A program made the translations under genes and the position numbers. The notes below the pieces were generated by a model. The model saw only the letters and a list, made by a program, of their open reading frames with translations. It was not told the origin of the DNA and did not search any database. DNA of 6,424 bases. It comes from Muribaculaceae bacterium (GTDB lineage Bacteria > Bacteroidota > Bacteroidia > Bacteroidales > Muribaculaceae). Below are positions 1 through 5,289 of the stretch, piece after piece. Each line of letters opens with the position of its first letter. Within the stretch, counting starts at the first letter, position 1. The stretch is taken from NCBI GenBank assembly GCA_009775535.1, contig VSPW01000116.1, forward strand, positions 1-6,424, read 5' to 3'.

Positions 1-26
1 CCATAATATCAAAAAAAGCAAACAAA

Positions 27-770
27 ATGAAAAAAGTACTATTGCTAGCACTGCCTTTGATGGCGTCTATCGTATCCTGCTCTGATGATGACGGGCCTTC
101 CGCTCCGGTCTACGAGGTAATCACTTTTGAAAGCTGCGAATTTGCCGAAGGCAAGACCAACAATGTTTCTGGGTCTACCGGAGAATACAAGGAGCTTGAC
201 GCTACATTCGCATGGAAGGACTACTACACGATGGTCGGCGGCGACGTGGTGTCGAGCCTGGCCATGATTTCCGAAGCAGGGACTCCGACAGCCACCAGCG
301 TAGCGCTTCCCGAGGGTACAGAGCATGCAGGTGCTGACGGTTCGGACAAGTTCATGGTGCTTCTAAACGACAATTACGTGAAGGATTTCCTGCCTGAATT
401 CTCATTCGCACCCGGCATGGAGCGCCAGATTGTGTCCCTGCAGATAATGAACAGCACCGCCATGTACCAGTACATGAAATACGGCTACTATTCATATGCA
501 CCGATGGCTGCCGGCGACTATTGCGACGCCACCATCACCGGCTATGACGCCCAGGGTAATGAGACAGCGGCCGTTACAGTGACACTGGCAGATTTCCGCG
601 ATGGCAAGGAATTCATCATGGAACAGTGGACAGAGGTCGACCTTACCGCACTGGGTGCAGTAAACAAGGTAGCGTTCGCCCTAACATGGCCCGACTCATG
701 GTCAAAGCCTTCTCCAAAGAACTACTCTGTATGCATCGACAACGTGAAGTTCTTAAAGGTTGAGGAATAA
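27..770 (+). CDS. DUF4465-type surface lipoprotein
   Basis: This 247-residue protein starts with a lipoprotein signal peptide: two lysines, a hydrophobic stretch, and a lipobox ending at Cys18 (IVSC). Cys18 is followed by Ser-Asp-Asp-Asp, which fits the Bacteroidetes signal for export to the outer face of the outer membrane. The mature part resembles DUF4465 proteins: a 'TFESCEF' start near residue 33, a Tyr-rich middle around 145-160, then the motifs ITGYDAQGN, VTLADFRDG, QWTEVDLTALG and a final CIDNVKF. The length suits the family. The start is chosen because it gives the signal peptide directly; it has an A-rich leader and no Shine-Dalgarno, usual in this phylum. From memory, some family members sit in Bacteroides vitamin B12 uptake loci, but nothing in this window shows that role. 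Only 26 bases upstream are visible, so promoter and operon partners are unknown. Family call is fairly sure; function is not. Confidence 0.85.
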   Translation: MKKVLLLALPLMASIVSCSDDDGPSAPVYEVITFESCEFAEGKTNNVSGSTGEYKELDATFAWKDYYTMVGGDVVSSLAMISEAGTPTATSVALPEGTEHAGADGSDKFMVLLNDNYVKDFLPEFSFAPGMERQIVSLQIMNSTAMYQYMKYGYYSYAPMAAGDYCDATITGYDAQGNETAAVTVTLADFRDGKEFIMEQWTEVDLTALGAVNKVAFALTWPDSWSKPSPKNYSVCIDNVKFLKVEE

Positions 771-784
771 CACCCCGCCATAAC

Positions 785-824
785 AAAAAAAGATGGAGAC
801 CCGGTGAGGTCTCCATCTTTTTTT
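785..824. terminator. Bidirectional intrinsic terminator between convergent lipoprotein genes
   Basis: A perfect 17-bp inverted repeat (785-801 with 808-824) encloses a 6-base loop, CGGTGA. The outer seven pairs are an A run on the left and a T run on the right, so either strand gives a GC-containing stem (GATGGAGACC) ending in a U tract. It lies 14 bp after the stop of the + gene ending at 770 and 15 bp after the stop of the - gene ending at 840, and should serve both. Confidence 0.93.
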
Positions 825-839
825 GCCATATGCGGGCTT

Positions 840-2465
840 CTAGCGTCTCAGAAGATGGTTGAAGCTCGGTATGCTCTTGGCGGTGCGCTTACGTGCATAG
901 TTGGCATTCATGGCCTGGGTCTTGTCGGAAATTGCCGGCAATGTGCATGTCACTGTGCCTGATATACGGTGCGGTGCGGATGTCACATCATCCTCAAGGT
1001 CGAAAGTGAACGTGTACATGCTGCCTTCACGTGAGATGGTCAGCTGGCCTGCGGCGACCGGGGCATATGCCAATATATTTTCTCCAGTCTCATTGAACCT
1101 TACGTATGCTGTCGGGGCTATTTCATTTCCCTCAACCGATCCGGGGGCCAATGTGCCTGCTGCGACGTCTTTGCTGACAGTGAATGTGCCTGTAGGCAGG
1201 GTGGTGGCATCGCCAGAGGCTGCGATGAAGTCGAATAGCATAAGTTCTGTGCTGTTTGCAAGGTATACGCCATAGTTGACAGTGCCTGTGCCATAATAGT
1301 CGCCGTAGTAGTCGATACCGGTGCATGCAGAAGGTACCATCTCCACATCGGATGTCAGTGTGGACGAATAGTTTTCTTGCTGCGCTATATCATCGATCGC
1401 TCCGGAATATGTCATCTTCACTGTCTTGCCTTCGGGGGTAGTCAGGTTAGCGTCTACATTGTATGTGCCATCGCTGTTCTTTACGAAGGTTATTGTGCCC
1501 CCATTGATACAGCAGTAGCGCACTTGGTAGTCATCACATACCTTTTCGACATATGAGCCTGCAGCGGAAAGGCCCCATCTTTCGCCGGGGATAAATGCGC
1601 CGGCCTTTGGTTCGGATGATACTGTATATGTGCCTTCAAGGCCTGTTGTGCCAGGTGCGGTATAAAGGCTCATCTGGAGCTTATGTCCTACGGTGTTAGG
1701 GTGTATGCCGTCAGAGGTCAGGATGTCTACATCAAAGAAACGTACAATCCAATTGTTGCATCCTTTCTCTTCCGCATCGTCATAGAATGCGTATGATGCT
1801 TTCTTCGCTGTCATGTCGACATTTGATGTGAATCCCCATTCGTCGTCATTGATGCCGCTCTTGTCCTCAAACGGTATCTCGCCGCTGTATGTGAACTTCC
1901 ATTCGGCTTTTTCGGCGTCAGAAAATACGCAGTCCAAGGTGTAGCCTCCACCGGTGTTGTGCTTTACTGTCACTGTACCGTCAGAAAACTTGATGTACTT
2001 AATCTGGGACTGGCCATCGGCTAATTTCCCAGCATTATAGATCGCCAGGGTATTACCCAGGGAGAATGTCTTGTCGCCAGATGCTGCAGAACCAGATTTG
2101 GCACGGTATGTGCCTTCAGGAAGCACGGGATTGGCGTGATCCGGGTCAAGTCCGGCGTTAAGGTCCAGGCAAAGGAGGTAGTCGCCGGCATTTGCCGGGA
2201 AAGACAGATAGCCGGACATGCCGACTTCGCCTTTGGCCAGTTCAATATAGTAGTTGCCATATTCTGCAGGATACGGAAGGAAGTAATATGCCTCCCAAGC
2301 CTTCTCCATTTCAATTTCCGTTGCCGGAGATGGGTCTGGATTTACTGGCATATCGGGCTCTCCCGACTTGTCATCGCTGCACGAAGACAAAGATGGGGTC
2401 ACCACCGCCATTGACAGGCATGCCGCAAATACGGCAATGTAATGTCTTAGTGATAATTTTTTCAT
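840..2465 (-). CDS. Lipoprotein with three diverged repeat domains, function unknown
   Basis: This 541-residue protein has a lipoprotein signal peptide with the lipobox ending at Cys29 (LSSC). Ser-Asp-Asp-Lys follows, a Bacteroidetes surface-export type signal, and then a Pro/Asp-rich linker to about residue 48. The rest looks like three diverged copies of one roughly 150-residue beta-rich domain, at about 58-198, 208-356 and 366-508. Recurrent landmarks are LPEGTY (115-120), LEGTYTV (276-282) and LPTGTFTV (423-430); GTVTVKHNTGGGYTL, GTITFVKNSDGTYNV and GQLTISREGSMYTF; and the closing FTYSG, MTYSG and ISGTV. The tail (515-541) is basic. The start gives the signal peptide directly and follows a match to the Bacteroidetes -7 promoter box. 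I do not recognise a named family. A surface glycan-binding or adhesion role would be a guess from architecture alone. It appears monocistronic and ends at a shared terminator. Confidence 0.88.
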   Translation of the reverse strand: MKKLSLRHYIAVFAACLSMAVVTPSLSSCSDDKSGEPDMPVNPDPSPATEIEMEKAWEAYYFLPYPAEYGNYYIELAKGEVGMSGYLSFPANAGDYLLCLDLNAGLDPDHANPVLPEGTYRAKSGSAASGDKTFSLGNTLAIYNAGKLADGQSQIKYIKFSDGTVTVKHNTGGGYTLDCVFSDAEKAEWKFTYSGEIPFEDKSGINDDEWGFTSNVDMTAKKASYAFYDDAEEKGCNNWIVRFFDVDILTSDGIHPNTVGHKLQMSLYTAPGTTGLEGTYTVSSEPKAGAFIPGERWGLSAAGSYVEKVCDDYQVRYCCINGGTITFVKNSDGTYNVDANLTTPEGKTVKMTYSGAIDDIAQQENYSSTLTSDVEMVPSACTGIDYYGDYYGTGTVNYGVYLANSTELMLFDFIAASGDATTLPTGTFTVSKDVAAGTLAPGSVEGNEIAPTAYVRFNETGENILAYAPVAAGQLTISREGSMYTFTFDLEDDVTSAPHRISGTVTCTLPAISDKTQAMNANYARKRTAKSIPSFNHLLRR

Positions 2466-2515
2466 TTGGTCTTTTTTTTCGGAATTATTATAGATAATAT
2501 TTAGGATATTCGTTA

Positions 2516-2523
2516 CAAAGGTA
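2516..2523 (-). promoter_or_regulatory. Bacteroidetes -7 promoter box for the 541-residue lipoprotein gene
   Basis: Read on the - strand this is TACCTTTG, an exact match to the Bacteroidetes primary-sigma -7 consensus TAnnTTTG. It lies 50 bp upstream of the ATG at 2465, predicting a leader of roughly 40-45 bases that is A-rich close to the start codon. No clear -33 TTTG is present at the expected spacing, so the promoter may need an activator. Confidence 0.65.
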
Positions 2524-2560
2524 ATAACATTTTATCAATGTACAGGTATGGGCATACATT

Positions 2561-2590
2561 TATTTGACCGGACCATATGTACATCCGGCC
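2561..2590. repeat. TATTTGACC plus CCGGA/TCCGG inverted repeat, copy 1
   Basis: TATTTGACC (2561-2569) runs into an inverted repeat, CCGGA (2568-2572) and TCCGG (2584-2588), separated by 11 bases. It sits 37 bp upstream of the -7 box of the 541-residue lipoprotein gene. A second copy occupies the equivalent place upstream of the FRG gene (4954-4979). It could be a regulator-binding site or a small dispersed element. Confidence 0.4.
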
Positions 2591-2911
2591 ACGGCATTTG
2601 CAACATATATAAAAAGCAGAATGCGACTATCTCACGACACCCGCACTCCATAAATACACAATTATCTATAAAACAACTATTTAATTTATAACTCAATCAT
2701 TCAGCACTCTTAAAATCCGACTTGCGGCCCGCCGGCCTCCGGCTGTAGGACATCACATCAATACTACCATGTCAGACAGGAGGTTATCCTGCCTATTCGA
2801 CTGGACTTGACACAGGAATTAACCGATTCTATTAAAATCAGTCTCAAACCTGTCCATTGATGTACTTCTGTGTAACTATTCGACGAAGTATCCCACTTCA
2901 ACTATTATTCC

Positions 2912-2933
2912 CCGGAAATAATGCTCATTCCGG
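2912..2933. repeat. CCGGAA/TTCCGG inverted repeat
   Basis: A 6-bp perfect inverted repeat with a 10-base spacer in the gap before ssrA. It shares the CCGGA...TCCGG arms of the two promoter-proximal repeats but lacks the adjoining TATTTGACC, so it may be unrelated. Confidence 0.3.
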
Positions 2934-3116
2934 TAAATTATCTACGCTGCAAAATTAATTATTGAAGATGTATCTGTGTACAAATTTTATGTTAAAATAT
3001 TCAAAACATAGCGTTTTTATATGCACATTTCGCCATATAGGAGTGCAATATGTGCTTTTTGGACATACAACCAGTTAACGTAGGTTAAATATACCTTACT
3101 TGTCGACTCTAATTGT

Positions 3117-3124
3117 TATATTTG
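3117..3124 (+). promoter_or_regulatory. tmRNA promoter -7 box
   Basis: TATATTTG matches the Bacteroidetes -7 consensus TAnnTTTG exactly and lies 23 bp upstream of the mature 5' end of the tmRNA. Transcription would start near 3130, leaving a short leader for RNase P to remove. The upstream -33 element is not a clean TTTG; a CTTG at 3099-3102 is closer than the usual spacing. Confidence 0.7.
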
Positions 3125-3147
3125 CAGAATATTACATATGCCAATAT

Positions 3148-3547
3148 GGGGCTGACTGGTTTTGACAGCGTGTAGAGGTGGTGTGTAAGCGTGCAGAGCA
3201 ATGATGGCCAGCTCTATAATCTCGACATCAGCAAATTTAAATGGCGAAAACAACTACGCTCTCGCTGCCTAATCGAAGTACAGTAGATTACGCTTAATCC
3301 CCGCGACAGTCGCAGGGACGGGACATCGCCCGATTGTCCTTTTTCCGAGACTAATCGACAAGGCGGTGCAGCTAAATCGGGAATAGGATGCCAAGCGCCC
3401 CGCGCGGCGTCCGAAAATCTAAGGGGCTAAGTTGCCGGTTGGCCGTCCCTTGCCTGCCGACAGCCGAAAACCAAGTAGGGAATACGCACGTAGAAAGCTC
3501 ATTAGTTCCACGTTTGGACGAGGGTTCAAGTCCCTCCAGCTCCACTA
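3148..3547 (+). ncRNA. ssrA: Transfer-messenger RNA (tmRNA), one-piece
   Basis: tmRNA rescues ribosomes stalled on broken mRNAs, acting with SmpB and adding a degradation tag to the nascent protein. The 5' end begins GGGGCTGACTGGTTTTGACAG. Its first seven bases pair with CAGCTCC at 3537-3543, giving the alanine-type G3-U70 pair. The T arm is intact: 5-bp stem GAGGG/CCCTC (3520-3524 with 3532-3536) around a TTCAAGT loop. A tag reading frame GENNYALAA lies at 3243-3272. The discriminator A is at 3544, followed by CTA instead of CCA, so the CCA tail is presumably added after transcription. Length of about 400 bases and a single-piece order are normal. It has its own -7 box upstream and an intrinsic terminator downstream. 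Its 3' end is a common island integration site, relevant to the accessory genes to its right. Confidence 0.97.
3243..3272 (+). other. tmRNA tag-peptide reading frame (GENNYALAA-stop)
   Basis: Codons GGC GAA AAC AAC TAC GCT CTC GCT GCC TAA encode Gly-Glu-Asn-Asn-Tyr-Ala-Leu-Ala-Ala-stop. The terminal ALAA is the part recognised by ClpXP-type proteases, and this tag type is, as I recall, the Bacteroidetes form. The resume codon is inferred to be the GGC at 3243, after the A/T-rich upstream segment GCAAATTTAAAT, by comparison with remembered tags. Confidence 0.93.
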
Positions 3548-3556
3548 ATTGATTAT

Positions 3557-3597
3557 AGCCGCCTATAACACAAACCCTGTTATAGGCGGTTTCGTTT
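3557..3597 (+). terminator. Intrinsic terminator of ssrA
   Basis: A 12-bp perfect stem, CCGCCTATAACA (3559-3570) and TGTTATAGGCGG (3578-3589), encloses a 7-base loop. It is extended by a G-T and an A-T pair and followed by TTTCGTTTT. It starts 10 bp after the tmRNA end. The FRG gene converges from the other side, with its stop at 3631. On that strand the hairpin lacks a T tract, so it may only weakly stop FRG transcription. Confidence 0.9.
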
Positions 3598-3630
3598 TCA
3601 TATACACCTATATCCACAAAAATGGACTGG

Positions 3631-4890
3631 TCAGTTTTCAAAAAATGACGATCTATATCTCGGATCATTGGGGATTGCCTTCAAGGCTTCCTTTGTTTTA
3701 TTTCCTGACAACGGGAAATAGATGTCATCACAAAATACATCCTGCCACCATCCATTTTTAATATCACTCCAATATCCTTCAAGCAATTCGCGTGGGAACT
3801 CAGGCCACTCCTTGCCAGTCAATTTAAATGCCGGTGCACCTTGTCCATTCCTATAAGAGAGCAACTTGTCTGTAATGGATTCTTCTGTTTCGCCATGATT
3901 GTGATAAAGATTCAATTCAATAGCTTTATTCGATACGTGGAATGGCTCACCAGGGTTGTCTCTATACATCCTCCAGTATTTTTCCAGAGGATCTTCCGGT
4001 GCAATCGCATCACCTTTGCCCCAGAAATCATATATCCTATTGGTAATATCGCGGTTATGCTTGAATTCAACCCGCAATAATAATTTATGGTCTATCAAAT
4101 CTTTATCGCCAGAACAGTCGGCAAGAAAGCCCAACTGCCGAGACGGCCGCTCAAAACAGAACTGTTTCCCTATGGAGGTTATATTGAACCCGAATATTGA
4201 ATTATATGCCAATGACCTAGATACCGGCAACGCGTATATGACCCCAGTAGATTCCGGGCCGGCCTCAATTGGGAGATATTTGTCGAGCTTTGCATCATAC
4301 CTGGTGACAGCGAAAAAAGCTGCCACATCAATAGAAGAGCTCAAATCGACCTCAGTGGTCCTATTATAATAATGTTGAGCCAATCCGTAAAGGTTGGCCT
4401 GCAATTTTATATTCCTGTTTCTTAGTTCAAAACCTTTAATCCCAAGTAGCTGTACAAGAGGATGCTCTGCGATAAAGGCGATAAGTTCCTGGCCCTTAAT
4501 CATATCATCAAGGAAATAATGTTTATTTTTATCTCTAAACAGATTGGGCTTTATACTCTTATAGTCCTTACTTTGCCCACGATAGAGAAATTGGGTGTGG
4601 GCCAGATTGGGTTTAATTGAATAACGCTTGAAATCCGTAAGGAAAGGGATGCTATTGCCAATATTAAGTTGCCGATAGTATTCAACGTCATCAACATTGC
4701 ATTGCAGTCTCGTCACTAAAAAATCTGTTTCATCCAAATACAACCCCGTTGCGTTCAGAGGATCCATAGCGTCAAAATATGGGAGTATATTATCGGGAAT
4801 ATTGACAGCATTTAATCCTAATGATCTCAGAAAGTCAATGGCCTCGAATACGTTTTCAAATACAGGAAATTGTTCACAAATCTTATTCAT
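3631..4890 (-). CDS. FRG-domain protein, possible phage-defence factor
   Basis: This 419-residue protein has no signal peptide or membrane segment, so it is probably cytoplasmic. The middle carries a FRG domain, named for a Phe-Arg-Gly motif: FLYRG at 101-105 followed by KPNLFR (114-119). Further family landmarks are the LAQHYY segment (170-175), a strand with S184-D188 and AAFFA (190-194), and RPSRQLGF (248-255). These match the order Y/F-RG, AQHYG, (D)WT..P..ALFFA and R..Q.G/A typical of the domain. Residues 1-95 and 290-419 are an unassigned N-terminal region and a Trp/Tyr-rich C-terminal region. FRG proteins are common in variable loci; their biochemical activity is not something I can state from sequence. 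The start gives a short leader from a well-formed promoter at 4911-4940. Its 3' end faces ssrA with an 83-bp gap. The base composition looks more A/T-rich than the lipoprotein genes to the left, fitting acquired DNA. Confidence 0.88.
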   Translation of the reverse strand: MNKICEQFPVFENVFEAIDFLRSLGLNAVNIPDNILPYFDAMDPLNATGLYLDETDFLVTRLQCNVDDVEYYRQLNIGNSIPFLTDFKRYSIKPNLAHTQFLYRGQSKDYKSIKPNLFRDKNKHYFLDDMIKGQELIAFIAEHPLVQLLGIKGFELRNRNIKLQANLYGLAQHYYNRTTEVDLSSSIDVAAFFAVTRYDAKLDKYLPIEAGPESTGVIYALPVSRSLAYNSIFGFNITSIGKQFCFERPSRQLGFLADCSGDKDLIDHKLLLRVEFKHNRDITNRIYDFWGKGDAIAPEDPLEKYWRMYRDNPGEPFHVSNKAIELNLYHNHGETEESITDKLLSYRNGQGAPAFKLTGKEWPEFPRELLEGYWSDIKNGWWQDVFCDDIYFPLSGNKTKEALKAIPNDPRYRSSFFEN

Positions 4891-4910
4891 ATTAGCAATG
4901 TATTAAAATG

Positions 4911-4940
4911 CAAAGATAACCACATTTCATTAACCGCAAA
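4911..4940 (-). promoter_or_regulatory. Promoter of the FRG gene (-33 TTTG, -7 TATCTTTG)
   Basis: On the - strand TTTG (4937-4940) and TATCTTTG (4911-4918) are separated by 18 bp, matching the Bacteroidetes promoter consensus in both boxes. The -7 box ends 20 bp before the ATG, so the leader is predicted to be only about 15 bases. This suggests the FRG gene is transcribed independently of the ATPase gene upstream. Confidence 0.75.
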
Positions 4941-5120
4941 TGAATAATACACCTATTTGACCCGGACATCTACTCCGGCTGCAGGGAGGTGTCAATAAGA
5001 ACTGTCAAACTAAACTTACAGAATAAGCGCAGGCTTTATTTTTCAAAAAACATCTAGACAATCCGAAAATACATACCCGATAGGCCAAAACGCAATTTAT
5101 GCGAGGCCAAAGCCAAAAAT
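4919..5120. other. Gap between the FRG promoter and a coding remnant
   Basis: After the FRG promoter and the CCGGA/TCCGG repeat (4954-4979) I see no recognisable gene, RNA or terminator up to the coding remnant starting near 5121. On the + strand 5030-5120 has short open frames with stops (for example TAG at 5055) that could be eroded upstream coding sequence of that remnant. Confidence 0.5.
4954..4979. repeat. TATTTGACC plus CCGGA/TCCGG inverted repeat, copy 2
   Basis: TATTTGACC (4954-4962) runs into CCGGA (4962-4966), a 7-base spacer and TCCGG (4974-4978) followed by C. It lies 35 bp upstream of the -7 box of the FRG gene, nearly the same place as copy 1 relative to the other lipoprotein promoter (37 bp). 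The arms are conserved while the spacer differs in length and sequence. Confidence 0.4.
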
Positions 5121-5282
5121 ATCAAAACCTATTACATAAATAAGCCCGGGAACGAAATCAAGAAGATTGAAGGGTATGGCCAATCCGATACAAGGACAGC
5201 CGAATGGCGCAATATTTTAGCCAACAACGGCAATGTATATGACACCGCAAAATTCATTTTGAAAAGGGATGCCAATATCTAG
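5121..5282 (+). pseudogene. Short coding remnant or small gene with an ATC where ATG is expected
   Basis: One + frame reads 53 codons of protein-like sequence from ATC at 5121 to TAG at 5280-5282: it begins IKTYYINKPGNEIKKIEGYG and ends VYDTAKFILKRDANI. Codon third positions are C-rich and the residue mix is balanced, unlike random DNA. There is no ATG or GTG in frame between the previous stop (TAG at 5055) and this point. The ATC before Lys-Thr-Tyr-Tyr sits where a start Met would be natural, with GAGG about 15 bases upstream. It may be a decayed small gene, the C-terminal end of a larger gene cut off by rearrangement, or a gene using a rare start. I do not recognise the family. It converges on the ATPase gene with 7 bp between the two stops. 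Confidence 0.5.
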
Positions 5283-5289
5283 TGCCGAG

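Larger units (their letters stand above)
2524..3116. other. Long intergenic region without a recognisable gene
   Basis: About 590 bp between the promoter of the lipoprotein gene and the tmRNA promoter. I find no ORF with convincing protein-like content on either strand. It holds several small inverted repeats: CCGGA/TCCGG at 2568-2588, a GCCGG/CCGGC hairpin near 2731-2743, CAGGA/TCCTG near 2777-2791, CCGGAA/TTCCGG at 2912-2933, and GCACAT/ATGTGC at 3023-3055 followed by five T. The stretch from about 2700 to 2880 is the most structured, but I cannot match it to a known RNA family. Confidence 0.6.

Noticed and set aside
901..1275. 124-codon + strand ORF
   Set aside because: It lies wholly within the 541-residue lipoprotein gene on the other strand, has no family features, and starts without a promoter.
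2536..2652. 38-codon - strand ORF starting MECGCREIV and ending PIPVH
   Set aside because: It is Met- and Cys-rich, has no start signal or homology I can recognise, and overlaps the CCGGA repeat and promoter-upstream DNA; it is likely chance.
3023..3060. GCACAT/ATGTGC hairpin followed by TTTTT, as a terminator
   Set aside because: The stem is only 6 bp with a 21-base loop and no gene ends upstream of it, so a terminator call is not supported.
3520..3547. Search for a second copy of the ssrA 3' end as an att repeat in the window
   Set aside because: No matching repeat of the T arm and acceptor sequence was seen elsewhere in the 6.4 kb, so the island end cannot be placed here.
3372..3668. 98-codon - strand ORF with the phrase LEGLEPSSKRGTNELSTCV
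   Set aside because: It is antisense to the 3' half of ssrA and its terminator; the Gly-Leu-Glu-Pro-Ser-Ser phrase comes from the reverse complement of the tmRNA T arm, a familiar false ORF.
3956..4369. 137-codon + strand ORF
   Set aside because: It is antisense to the FRG domain coding region; its composition (Ser-rich, low charge order) fits a shadow frame.
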